A stretch of DNA of 64,000 nucleotides from Chloropicon primus (lineage: Eukaryota; Chlorophyta; Chloropicophyceae; Chloropicales; Chloropicaceae). The notes beneath the pieces are model-generated. The model was not told where the DNA came from. It did not search any database and worked only from the letters and a program-made list of their open reading frames with translations. Below, in pieces: positions 39,285-48,545 of this stretch. Where the stretch lies: positions 682,001 through 746,000 of the forward strand of contig CP060763.1 in assembly GCA_023205875.1 (NCBI GenBank). The letters run 5' to 3'. A program made the position numbers and the translations under genes. Each line of letters opens with the position of its first letter. Position 1 is the first letter of the stretch.

Positions 39285-41066
39285 TTACTGGATGCTCACA
39301 GGTTGCCACACGGTGCCCTGCGGAGAGTCTAATAGGGCGATGCCGTCGTTCACGAGCTCGTCCCTTAACCGGTCAGACAACTCAAAGTCCTTGTTTTTCC
39401 TCGCCTCCTGCCTTCTTTTTATCATGCCCTCCACCTCCTCGGCACTTCTTCCGCACCTACGGAGCGCGCACTCTTTCATTCCCTGCAAGACGTCCTTGTA
39501 GTCAGCACAAGCCAGGCCCAGCACCTGCATGATTTCGGTAACGCCGGCGTAGTAACCCCTGAGCTGCTTCTCCCTTTCAGGGTTTTTCCTTCCCTTCTTC
39601 GTATGGAGCAGCTCGTTCATGCTCTTCAGGACGGGGGACAAGACGGAGAGGGTTTGCTGCGTGCCCAAGTCATCGCTCATGGCTCTCATGCAGTCCTCCA
39701 GCATGACTTTCGACCCCTCGAAGGTAGCGCAGCAGTCCTCCGCCGTCGCTTCGGTTCCCTCGCCCTCGAAAAGGAGGTCCTCGCAGTCCGCGAGGGTCTG
39801 GTAAAGGTAGTAAGACCTCGCCGAGGCCTCGTTCAACATGCCGTCGCTGAAATTGATGGCACTCCTGTAATGGGTGTTGAGCAAGAAGAATCTCAGCGCC
39901 TTGGGGTGGTACCGTTCCAAAATTTCCCGAATTGTGAAGAAGTTCCCCAACGACTTGGACATCTTCTCCGTGTTCACGTTCACAAAACCGTTGTGCATCC
40001 AGAACCTCGAGAACTGGTCCGAGCACTGCTTGCAAGAAGCCATGGACTGGGCCAGCTCGTTCTCATGGTGGGGGAAGGTGAGGTCCAGCCCACCCCCGTG
40101 GATGTCGATCTCCGTGCCCAGCAGCTTGTGGATCATCGCACTGCACTCGATGTGCCACCCGGGTCGTCCCTGCCCCCACGGGCTCTCCCAGAAGGGCTCT
40201 CCCTCCTTCTTGGCCTTCCACAGCGCAAAGTCGGCCGGATCCCTCTTCCTCTCGTCCACCGTCACCCTCTCCCCCGCCCTGTTGTCGTCCTGCTTGCGGC
40301 CGCTCAGGCTCCCGTAATCGCCCAGCGATGGGACTGAGAAGTAGACATCGCCATCCACGACGTAGCCGTGGCCGTTGTCGATGATTCTGCTGATCTGCTC
40401 GATCATGGCGTCGATGTGCTCCGTCGCTCTGGGCTCCAGCGTCGGACTCAAGTTTCCCAGGGACGCCATGTCGGTGTGGAACTCGTCTATGAACTTGTCC
40501 GTGATCGCATTGCAGTCCTGCCCCACCTCCTGAGCGCGCTTGATGATCTTGTCGTCAATGTCGGTGAAGTTCCTGCAGTACACGACGTCGTACCCTCTCC
40601 ACCGAAGGAACCTGTACAGCACGTCGAAGACGGTATAAACCCGGGCGTGGCCGATGTGGCTAAAGTCGTACACCGTGACGCCGCAGACGTACATCGTGAC
40701 GGACCTCGTTTGGGGGTCCCGCGCCTCGAACTCCTGCTTCTTTCGCGCCTTCGTGTTGTACAGCACCACCTGAGGCCCGGTGCCCGTGGCCTCCCTGGCT
40801 CGACTCGTCTCCGCCTCTCCGGCGAGCGTCGAGCACAGAGCGGAGGGAGCCGACCTCGTCGTCGACCTCCTCGCGCTCTCCCCCGCCACACCTCCCAGGG
40901 TCGCCAGGGCCCGCCTTCTTCCCTCCCTGCTCGCCCTCCATGACGGCGCCACTCGGAGTGCCTTGGAGGAGACGGAGACCCGGGGCCTCGCGCCGCCCCT
41001 CCAACACAGCACACAGCGCGCGGATGCCGCAGCGTACGAGTGAAGGGGCACGATCAAATTCATCAT
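39285..41066 (-). CDS. CARS: Cysteinyl-tRNA synthetase (bacterial/organellar type)
   Basis: Charges tRNA-Cys. It is 593 residues and intronless. The N-terminus (1-100) is Arg/Ser/Ala-rich without an obvious signal peptide, consistent with targeting to mitochondrion and/or plastid. The class I core has MYVCGVTVYDFSHIGHARVY near 128-147 with an exact HIGH motif, YCRNFTDIDDKIIKRA, a zinc-site segment with HIECSAMIHKLLG and FPHHENELAQS, and KMSKSLGNF near 370. A DALR-like helical domain ends the protein. The nearby eukaryote-type cytosolic enzyme is not in this window. Confidence 0.95.
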   Translation of the reverse strand: MMNLIVPLHSYAAASARCVLCWRGGARPRVSVSSKALRVAPSWRASREGRRRALATLGGVAGESARRSTTRSAPSALCSTLAGEAETSRAREATGTGPQVVLYNTKARKKQEFEARDPQTRSVTMYVCGVTVYDFSHIGHARVYTVFDVLYRFLRWRGYDVVYCRNFTDIDDKIIKRAQEVGQDCNAITDKFIDEFHTDMASLGNLSPTLEPRATEHIDAMIEQISRIIDNGHGYVVDGDVYFSVPSLGDYGSLSGRKQDDNRAGERVTVDERKRDPADFALWKAKKEGEPFWESPWGQGRPGWHIECSAMIHKLLGTEIDIHGGGLDLTFPHHENELAQSMASCKQCSDQFSRFWMHNGFVNVNTEKMSKSLGNFFTIREILERYHPKALRFFLLNTHYRSAINFSDGMLNEASARSYYLYQTLADCEDLLFEGEGTEATAEDCCATFEGSKVMLEDCMRAMSDDLGTQQTLSVLSPVLKSMNELLHTKKGRKNPEREKQLRGYYAGVTEIMQVLGLACADYKDVLQGMKECALRRCGRSAEEVEGMIKRRQEARKNKDFELSDRLRDELVNDGIALLDSPQGTVWQPVSIQ

Positions 41067-41344
41067 TCAACCCAACCCTACGCCCCTCCCTGTCCCCTGT
41101 CCCCTGTCTCTCTCTCTCTCCCTTCGATCGGTTCCGTCCCGCCCTCCAGACTGGAGCCTTATCCGGATGAGAGGGCCAGGTCGAGGATTGGGAAGGTTCA
41201 TGGAGGAAGGAGGACATGGCAAGGAGTCGTACGGACGTGTGTGAGTGTGACACAAAAGTATTTCCATATGTGTATATGTCTATGTTTATGTACAGATAGA
41301 TAGGATTGGCGACGACTCGAGGTGGTTGTGATGACGGTGGTGAC

Positions 41345-42847
41345 TCAGAACCTCTTCATGTCTTTGGGGGGCTTGAAGCGGACGGGGTGGGTCTCCGGCG
41401 TGGCCTCCAGGTCCTCCTTGTAGAACTTGATGGTCTTGTCCGCCTCGCAAGTGAGCAGCCGGGTGCCGGTGACGTCGAAGGACGAGGCGAAGATGCCGTT
41501 CTCGCTGTCGAGGGATCCGGGCTGGACCTGGGTCTCGATCTCCTGGAATCGGTTGCCGCTCTGCCAGTCCCAGAGCCAGACGTTGCCGTTGTCCGCGCCC
41601 GTGACCATCACGCCATCGTCGTTGCACGCGATCGTGTTGACGATGGACCTCTGCTGCTGGATGGTGTTGTGCATGAACTTTCCCGAGGGCAGGGCGAACT
41701 TCTTTATCCTGTCGCTGCTCGCGGAGCAGAACGAGTACTCCTTGGGGTGCATGCCCAAGCAGCGGACGCTCTTTTTGTGGTGGGTCAGGGTCGTCATGGG
41801 CTTGGCCGCCACCAGGTCCCACAGCTTGATCTGGCTGTCGTGAGACCCGGTGATCACCTGGGGATCCGTCCCTTGGGACAGGATGGAGCAGACCGTGTTG
41901 TCGTGGCCCGTCAGCACGTGGACCTGGGCCTTGGTTCTCATGTCCCAAACCCTGCAAGTGCAGTCCCTCCCTCCCGTGAACAGCAGGTCCAGCGTGGGGT
42001 GGAGCTGGAGGGCGTAAATTCCGCTCAGGTGGCCGTGGTAGTGCCTTATCACCTTGTTGTACTCCAAATCCCAGCACTTGATCTGCTTGTCCAGGCCGCA
42101 GCTGAACATGTACGGGTGCCTGGGGCTCACGGCCAGCCCCGTGACCTGCTCGATGTGACCCGTCAAAGTCAGCTTGAGCCTCCCCGAGGCCAGGTCCCAG
42201 ACCTTTATCGTGCGGTCGGCCGACCCCGTGACGAACCAAGAGTTCGAGGGGTCGAAGGCAACGCTCCGAACCCAGCCCATGTGGCCGCTCACGACGCGGT
42301 ACAGCTTCCAAGGCGCGTGCCACACCGGTTTGGGCCACTTGCTGGCCTGCCTCCTGATCACGCTGGCGCTGTACTCGTGCGTGGAAGCAGAGGGCGCGGA
42401 GAACGTCGAGAGGGAAGTGGACGCGGCCCCTGCCTCCCTCGCACCGCCGTCGGGCTTGGACGCCGGGGGCAGAGCGAGGGCGAGCCCCGAGGCCTTCTTC
42501 CCCTTCCCCTTCTCCCCGGGCCTGCTTCCCGAGGACGACGACGGTCCAGCCGCAGCCGCCTCGACGGAAGCAGAAGCAGAAGCAGAAGCAGAAGCAGGAT
42601 CAGACCCCCCTCCCCCGTCCCTCCTCGCCTCCGCCACGCTGGCCGCGTACTCGTACTCCTCCCTCCACTTGGCCTTTGCCCTGACACTCCCCTCGTTCCG
42701 TTCTCCTCCCTCTTTCTCCTCCCTTGCACGCTTCAAGTGTTCGAGTCCCACCTTGCCGTGTTCCTCGTTCCCCTTCCCTCCCCTCGGAAAGAGCGCCCTC
42801 GTCCTCGTCCTCCTCTCCTCCACATGCCTCCTCCCCTCGGCCGTCAT
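41345..42847 (-). CDS. PRL1: PRL1/PLRG1 WD40 splicing factor
   Basis: A 500-residue component of the Prp19 (NineTeen) complex, needed for spliceosome activation; Arabidopsis PRL1 is 486 residues. The variable N-terminus contains low-complexity Ala/Glu repeats ([11 protein letters not shown]). Seven WD40 repeats run from about residue 178 ([20 protein letters not shown]) to the end, with [60 protein letters not shown]. The last residues [13 protein letters not shown] match the family. The start chosen is the ATG at 42847; the frame stays open beyond it and into the divergent NOG2 gene, which is chance. Confidence 0.94.
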   Translation of the reverse strand: MTAEGRRHVEERRTRTRALFPRGGKGNEEHGKVGLEHLKRAREEKEGGERNEGSVRAKAKWREEYEYAASVAEARRDGGGGSDPASASASASASVEAAAAGPSSSSGSRPGEKGKGKKASGLALALPPASKPDGGAREAGAASTSLSTFSAPSASTHEYSASVIRRQASKWPKPVWHAPWKLYRVVSGHMGWVRSVAFDPSNSWFVTGSADRTIKVWDLASGRLKLTLTGHIEQVTGLAVSPRHPYMFSCGLDKQIKCWDLEYNKVIRHYHGHLSGIYALQLHPTLDLLFTGGRDCTCRVWDMRTKAQVHVLTGHDNTVCSILSQGTDPQVITGSHDSQIKLWDLVAAKPMTTLTHHKKSVRCLGMHPKEYSFCSASSDRIKKFALPSGKFMHNTIQQQRSIVNTIACNDDGVMVTGADNGNVWLWDWQSGNRFQEIETQVQPGSLDSENGIFASSFDVTGTRLLTCEADKTIKFYKEDLEATPETHPVRFKPPKDMKRF

Positions 42848-43085
42848 CCTCGTCCTCGCCTCGTGCTCGTGCGCCGATCGATCGCGCGCGCGGAACGAGG
42901 CTCCAGGCGGCGCCAAAGGGGGAAGAAGAAGAAGAAGAAGCGACGACGCGACGCGACGCGACGACCGACAAGAGGGAGAGGGAGAGGGAGAGGGAGAGAG
43001 GCGGACGTGCGTGCGGCGGCTTGGTTTCTTTTTATTTTTATTTTTGGTATTTTTGTGACGGGAGGGGAGGGGAGGGGAAAGGAGG
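42848..43085. promoter_or_regulatory. Compact divergent promoter of PRL1 and NOG2
   Basis: Only 238 bp separate the two start codons. It contains GAAGAA, CGACG and GGGAGA repeats and a T-rich stretch (43024-43056). Both promoters must be packed here, so shared control is likely but not shown. Confidence 0.55.
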
Positions 43086-44849
43086 ATGCCTAAGACATTT
43101 AAGAAGAAGGGGGACAAGAAGGGGGAGCCGAAGCATGCGCAGGATGCGAACAGGTCAAACAAGACGAAGCCCGGGGCCCACTCCATACGTAGTGCGGCCA
43201 CGGTGCGACGGCTTAACATGTACAACGACAAGGCGAAGAGGGACAAGAAGGGAAAGTTCATCTCCCAGTCTTTCCAGTCCAAGGAGCTGCCGAACAGCAG
43301 GATTCAGCCGGACAGGAGGTGGTTCGGGAACACGAGGGTCATTGGGCAGCAGCAGCTGCAGAGGTTCCGGGAGGAGCTCGGGGCGAAGCTGAAGTCCCCC
43401 TTCAACGTGCTTCTCAAGGAAAGGAAGCTGCCCATGTCGCTCCTGAACGAGGGGGAGAGCAGCAAGCAGGCAAAGGTGGACCTCCTCAAGGTGCAGGGCT
43501 ACCAGGACACTTTCGGGCCCAAGAGCCAGCGCAAGAGGCCAAGGATGCTGGCCAACGACCTGGAGTCCCTCGTGAAGAAGGTGAAGAAGAGCGACGCGGA
43601 GTACGAGGAGAGGGTCACCACGGGGAGAGGCGACTCCTCGGCGGTGAAGGACAACATGGAGGCCAGGGACCTCGTGAAGGACAAGCTCTTCGAGAAGGGC
43701 CAGTCCAAGAGAATCTGGGGCGAGCTTTACAAGGTCATAGACTCCTCTGATGTGATCATCCAGGTTCTGGACGCGAGGGACCCCATCGGGACGAGGTGCC
43801 AGCACGTGGAGAGGCACCTGAAGAAGAACGCCAGGCACAAGCACATGCTGTTGCTCCTCAACAAGTGCGACTTGGTTCCCGCCTGGGTCACCAAGAGGTA
43901 CCTGCACATGCTCTCCAAGGACTACCCGACCTTGGCCTTCCACGCGAGCATCACCAACCCCTTCGGCAAGGGCTCTCTCATCTCTTTGCTGAGGCAGATT
44001 GCCAGGCTGCACAGTGACAAGCAGGCCATCTCCATTGGGTTCGTGGGCTACCCAAACGTGGGGAAGAGCTCCGTGATCAACACCCTGAGAACCAAAAAGG
44101 TGTGCAACGTCGCTCCGGTTCCGGGTGAGACCAAAGTGTGGCAGTACATCACTCTGACCAAGAGGATCTTCCTGATCGATTGCCCTGGGGTGGTGTACAA
44201 CAGCACGAGCGACACGGAGACGGACAGCGTTCTCAAGGGCGTTGTGAGGGTGGAAAGGCTGGAGGACGCCACGGAGCACATCCCTGCCGTCCTCTCCAGG
44301 GTGAAGAGGAAGTACATCTCCCAAGCCTACAAGGTCAGCAAGTGGAAAGATCCCACTGACTTTTTGGAGCAGCTCGCCAGGAGGATGGGAAAGATGCTCA
44401 AGGGAGGGGAGCCGGACCTCAACACTGCGGCGAGGATGATGCTCCAGGACTGGCAGAGGGGAAAGATCCCTTTCTTCGTGAATCCACCGGAGCACGTCGA
44501 GGAGCTGGGGCCAGCGGAGGAGGAGAGCGACGACGAGGAGAGCGAGGAGAGCCAGGGGGAGGAGAAGCCCACCGACGAGAAGCTCGAGCAGATCGCGAAG
44601 GAGTCGCTCAAGGCGGCGGAGGAGGCCCAGCGGAAGCAGGAGAAGGAAAAGTTCCCGACCAAGGCTGACTTTTTTGATAAGGAAGAGCAGGGCTCCGACC
44701 AAGACCAGGAGGAGGAGGAGGAGGCCCGCGGCAAACCCGATGGAGGAAAGGGCAGTGGGGACAACGACGGGAGCTCTGACAGCGAGGACAGCCATGGTTA
44801 CGGCGACAAGGGCCTGTCATGGGAGGCAGTCATGCAATATGTGAAGTAA
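43086..44849 (+). CDS. NOG2: Nucleolar GTPase 2 (NOG2/GNL2)
   Basis: A circularly permuted GTPase needed for late nuclear maturation of the 60S subunit. It is 587 residues and intronless. The NGP1NT domain spans about 30-160 ([14 protein letters not shown]). The permuted G motifs run G4 LLNKCDLVP (about 258), G1 [12 protein letters not shown] (about 320), G3 DCPGVVY (about 365). The C-terminus is acidic with EES and DQEEEEEA stretches. Start [15 protein letters not shown] has the basic nucleolar-type N-terminus expected for the family. Confidence 0.95.
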   Translation: MPKTFKKKGDKKGEPKHAQDANRSNKTKPGAHSIRSAATVRRLNMYNDKAKRDKKGKFISQSFQSKELPNSRIQPDRRWFGNTRVIGQQQLQRFREELGAKLKSPFNVLLKERKLPMSLLNEGESSKQAKVDLLKVQGYQDTFGPKSQRKRPRMLANDLESLVKKVKKSDAEYEERVTTGRGDSSAVKDNMEARDLVKDKLFEKGQSKRIWGELYKVIDSSDVIIQVLDARDPIGTRCQHVERHLKKNARHKHMLLLLNKCDLVPAWVTKRYLHMLSKDYPTLAFHASITNPFGKGSLISLLRQIARLHSDKQAISIGFVGYPNVGKSSVINTLRTKKVCNVAPVPGETKVWQYITLTKRIFLIDCPGVVYNSTSDTETDSVLKGVVRVERLEDATEHIPAVLSRVKRKYISQAYKVSKWKDPTDFLEQLARRMGKMLKGGEPDLNTAARMMLQDWQRGKIPFFVNPPEHVEELGPAEEESDDEESEESQGEEKPTDEKLEQIAKESLKAAEEAQRKQEKEKFPTKADFFDKEEQGSDQDQEEEEEARGKPDGGKGSGDNDGSSDSEDSHGYGDKGLSWEAVMQYVK

Positions 44850-45011
44850 AGACGCTCTCTTTTTTTTCTCTTGTAAAACATTGTGTGGACCAAGCTCACA
44901 AGAATCGAAGTTTTCTTTTACACGTGTGCGCTTTTTTTTTTTACATATGCCCTTGCCCATGGAGTCTTTGTCGTCATTGTGTTGTTGTTGTTCGCGAATC
45001 GTTCCACTACT

Positions 45012-46400
45012 CTAAGACCCACTCGGGTACAGGGAGTTATAATGAACCTCGGCCCAGAAACTGAGCCACAGGACGCGCGGGTGCAACGTCTCCTGGGGCT
45101 TGATGTCGATGATGAAAGAGGTCTTGTAGGAGCTCAGGATGCAAATCCTTCTGCCATAAACGTCCGCGGCAGCCTGAAGGGTCACGTGGTCGCCCCACTC
45201 CCCGTCCTTGGCCATCGTGTTGACGTACTCGTCATACTCCTCTGGCACATAAGGTTTGTAAAGGTCGCTGTGGTTCCTGAGCTGGCCGATTGCCATCTTC
45301 CTCACCTCCTCGTGGCGATCCATGGTGCCAAACAGCTGGTCCGCCAGTGACCTGAACTGGCAGTTCCCGTCCCCCTTCACCTTCTTCTCCTTCAACCCGT
45401 AGTGCTTGAGCCGGTCCGCCAGATTCATGTAGTCCATATCGGCGACTTCCTTTGTGGGCACGTTCTCCACGACCTTGGGCAGGTGGGCGGTCATCCGGGG
45501 CTCCTCCAAGTAGTCAGCGGGCGGTGGGGGCGGGGGGAGGAGGTCCAGTGCCACCGCTCCGTTCGAGGGCGGTGGGGGCGGCGGTGGCATCTGCATCGCC
45601 CCGTTCGAGGGGGGCGGGGGCGGGGGCCCGGGCCCCGCTCCCGCCATCTGGGGCGCGCTCGGGGGGCCTGTCGGGGGGATTGTCACCGGCATTGCCACCT
45701 CCGGCACCACTGGGGCGGCCGCAGAGAGAATTCTGGCCGAGTCCATGCTCGGGTAGGACACCACGCTCCCCGACGCCGGGGAGCCGTCCGGCCGGCGGGG
45801 CTTCCCTTGCGTCCCCCTCGCCGCCGCGAGGAGGTCCGCGCTCGTCCCGCTCAGCAGATCCACCGGACCTCCGGCCCCGGGGCCAGCCCCCCCCAACTTT
45901 TGCTCCCCTCCCTCTCCCTGCGCGGAGCCCTCCCCCCTGATGCACAGGTCGTCCAGTGGCAGGACGCCGCCCGCCCCGCTGGCTCCAGCCGCGCCCCCCG
46001 TGTCCTCCCTCTTGGCCACGGGCTCCCCAGCCCTCGCCGCCCCCCGGCCAACCTTCTCCTTCTCCTTCTTCCCCTGGTCGCCGCCCTGGTCGAGAGTCTT
46101 CGTCAGGGACTCCAGCTCGCTTATCGCCCTGCACAGGGGCTCGTTCAGCTTCTTATACCTCTCCCTGTTCGCGGGCTTGTGCTTGAACTCCTGGTGCTTG
46201 GGTATCGTGTCCAGCAGCAGGGATGAGAACCGAGCTTGGATCACGAACAGGTTGAAGTGGTCCATGCTCGCCCTGTATATCATGGCTTGCCTCATCAGCC
46301 TCTCCGCCCTATCGTAGTACTCCTCGATGGGAAACCGCGAGTTCACCGGAATGCACGGCGCCTGCTTCATCAGAAGCTGGCTCGTCTTGGGCTTCTTCAT
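45012..46400 (-). CDS. OTU deubiquitinase with AMSH/USP8-type N-terminal domain
   Basis: A 462-residue intronless protein with two recognisable ends. Residues about 15-95 (IPVNSRFPIEEYYDRAERLM, YRASMDHFNLFVIQARFSSL, TIPKHQEF) match the USP8_dimer/MIT-like domain that starts AMSH and USP8 and binds ESCRT-III. A middle region of about 200 residues is Pro/Gly/Ala-rich, with several PPPPPP runs. The last 135 residues are an OTU cysteine protease of the plant OTU9-12 type: KVKGDGNCQFRSLADQLFG with the catalytic Cys near 345, SGEWGDHVTLQ-like DGEWGDHVTLQAAADVYG, and FWAEVHYNSLYP with the catalytic His near 453. All catalytic residues are present. A role in endosomal ubiquitin removal is inferred. 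Confidence 0.9.
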   Translation of the reverse strand: MKKPKTSQLLMKQAPCIPVNSRFPIEEYYDRAERLMRQAMIYRASMDHFNLFVIQARFSSLLLDTIPKHQEFKHKPANRERYKKLNEPLCRAISELESLTKTLDQGGDQGKKEKEKVGRGAARAGEPVAKREDTGGAAGASGAGGVLPLDDLCIRGEGSAQGEGGEQKLGGAGPGAGGPVDLLSGTSADLLAAARGTQGKPRRPDGSPASGSVVSYPSMDSARILSAAAPVVPEVAMPVTIPPTGPPSAPQMAGAGPGPPPPPPSNGAMQMPPPPPPPSNGAVALDLLPPPPPPADYLEEPRMTAHLPKVVENVPTKEVADMDYMNLADRLKHYGLKEKKVKGDGNCQFRSLADQLFGTMDRHEEVRKMAIGQLRNHSDLYKPYVPEEYDEYVNTMAKDGEWGDHVTLQAAADVYGRRICILSSYKTSFIIDIKPQETLHPRVLWLSFWAEVHYNSLYPSGS

Positions 46401-47023
46401 CTTCAGTGCTCAAGGCTAACGCGTCTCCTCGTCGTCCGCGTCTCCTCCTCCTCCTCTCCTCGTCGCTCGTCGTCTCCTCTCTCTAGGAGGCCGGAGCCAT
46501 CCTCGTTCTGTCTCGGACAAGCGAGAGACCGCGGGGTGATGGAGGAGAGGAGGAGGCTTTGGAGGAGAGGGAGGGTGCAGGAGGAGGGGAGGAGAGAGGA
46601 GGATGGATGCAGGAGGGAGGATGCAGGAGGCTGGGGCCCACAAGATGGGTGGGTGGAAGGGGGGACCACGGGAGGATGCAGGAAGGAGGGTACAGAAGGA
46701 TGGATGCAGGAAGGAGGGTGCAGGAGGATGGACGAGGGAGGAGGATGGATGCAGGAGGGAGGATGCAGGAGGATGGGGCCCACAAGATGGGTGGGTGGAA
46801 GGGGGGAGGAGGGAGGGAGGGGTCGTGGCGTGCTGTGGCTTGGAAGAGTGAGGGTGGTTTCAAGCATAAACGAATAAACATCGAATAAAAAATCTTTAGG
46901 GTGTTGTTTTCTAAGGGACCGGAGGAGGATGTGTGTGTCTGTGTGGGGGGGGGGGTCACGGAGGGCCGGGGCCATCCATCGAGCGAATGGCGATTCCGCG
47001 CGCTCCCCCCCCTCCCCCTCGTG
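46401..47023. repeat. Spacer with GGATGCAGGA minisatellite and 66-bp duplicated unit
   Basis: Upstream of the OTU gene. A 66-bp unit at 46599-46664 recurs at 46741-46806 with one mismatch, and shorter GGATGCAGGAGG-like copies lie between. No gene is seen. Confidence 0.8.
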
Positions 47024-47776
47024 TCAGGCTCGGACGGAGGAGAGGCCCCCGTCCACGGCGAGGACCTGGCCCGTGATGTACGAGTTGGCCGGATCGAGGA
47101 GGAATGCGAGGGCGCTGGCCACGTCCTCCGGCTCGCCGATGCGGCCCAGGGCGTGCATCTTGACGGAGGCCGCGAGGGCGACCTCGTTCCCCGTGATCCT
47201 TTCCGTCATGGGCGTCCTCGTCAGCCCCGGGGCCACGCAGTTGACCCTTATCCCGCTCGGCCCGTACGTGCAGGCCGCGGAGAGGGCGAGGCCCTGGACG
47301 CCGCCCTTGGCCGCCGCGATGGCCTCGTGGTTGGCCACGCCGTGGCCCGCCACCGCGCTCGAGCACAGGGCGATGCTCCCGCCCCCCGACCGGCGCATCT
47401 CCTTGGCGCTCCCCCTCAGGATGTTGAAGGACGTCACCAGGTTCGTCTGCAGGCAGTCCAAAAAGTCCTTGTCGGACGTCGTGTGCGCGGGCTTGAGGAC
47501 CACGGAGCCGATGCAGTTGGCCACCCCGTCCAGGGCCCCGTACTCCTTCTTGGTCATCTTGATCACCCTCTCGACCTCCTTCCCGTCGAGGGCGTCCACC
47601 TCCACGACTTGGGCCCTCTCCGGCTCCGCCAAGGTCGACCTGATTCCCTCCGCCTTGTCCGTCGCCCGGGCGGCGAGGACCACGATGTCCCCCCTCGCGC
47701 TGAGCGCCCTGCACAGGGCCTGCCCGATCCCCCCCGTCGCGCCGAACACGACTTGAATCCCTCGACGGGTGCCCAT
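47024..47776 (-). CDS. Short-chain dehydrogenase/reductase lacking the catalytic Tyr
   Basis: A 250-residue intronless classical SDR. The nucleotide-binding motif is [15 protein letters not shown] near residue 10, with VEVDALDG for the DxxD segment and ANCIGSVV in place of NNAG. The catalytic Ser is in ALCSSAVAG, but the YxxxK motif reads IAAAK: the Lys is kept and Tyr is replaced by Ile. The family continues with [20 protein letters not shown] and ends [15 protein letters not shown]. This NHEAIAAAK variant resembles a subgroup I recall from cyanobacteria, so a plastid origin is possible. No clear presequence. Start at the ATG at 47776; the frame above it is low complexity. Confidence 0.85.
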   Translation of the reverse strand: MGTRRGIQVVFGATGGIGQALCRALSARGDIVVLAARATDKAEGIRSTLAEPERAQVVEVDALDGKEVERVIKMTKKEYGALDGVANCIGSVVLKPAHTTSDKDFLDCLQTNLVTSFNILRGSAKEMRRSGGGSIALCSSAVAGHGVANHEAIAAAKGGVQGLALSAACTYGPSGIRVNCVAPGLTRTPMTERITGNEVALAASVKMHALGRIGEPEDVASALAFLLDPANSYITGQVLAVDGGLSSVRA

Positions 47777-48252
47777 CCCTTCGCTCGCACGATGGATACC
47801 TTGATTGCTTACTCCCTTGATTGCTTGCTCCCTTGGGAAGGTGGTGGGCGGTTCGAGTTTGCGTTTGCGCTTGCGTTTGCCTTGGATATCTCGATTCGAT
47901 TCTCGCTCCAGTGCATCCAACACCCCGTACCAGTGTCCTCCAACCCCCCGTGCGAACCCTGTGTCGCCCTCCTCGCCCCTTCTTGCGCCCCCCTGCTCCC
48001 CTCCTCATCCCTCGTTCCCTTTTGTTTCCGTTTTTGTGACTCTCAACACCGCCACGTGTCACCGTTTACACCCATTTGTGGCCTTAAAATTTCTCCGCCT
48101 TATCGAGATGGAGATTGTAGAAGGGGAACAACAACTCGACAGGGAGGACGAGGACGAGGACCCGAACCCAACACCAACACCAACACCAACACCAACACGA
48201 ACCCCCCGCCCCGCCCCGTCCACCAAAACAACGACGACGACGACGACGACGA

Positions 48253-48291
<39 letters not shown>

Positions 48292-48545
48292 GGGCGGGAA
48301 GACTCGAGTCTGGAGTCTGCAGAGAAAGAACGAGGCAACGCAACGCCCTGCTGCTGCTGGTCTCTCTTGAGGGGGGGTTGGTGGGGTTTGACCAGACTGG
48401 AACGCCTTCACACACACACACACACACAGAGACACACCGGCAGCACAACTGTCGCTGCTCATCGTTTGATTTGATTTGATTTGTTTTGTTTTGTTTTGTT
48501 TTGTTTTGTTGTGATTGATCCCTTGCTCCAGACCCGACGCGCGCC
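47777..48545. other. Divergent spacer with several microsatellites
   Basis: About 770 bp between SDR and DCAF1. It holds ACCAAC repeats (48165-48200), GAC/GAG repeats (about 48233-48292), a CA run (48411-48428) and a TTTGT pentanucleotide run (about 48470-48510). No gene is seen. Confidence 0.65.

Noticed and set aside
43155-44795. 546-codon minus-strand frame opposite NOG2
   Set aside because: Leu/Val/His-rich shadow of NOG2, no motif.
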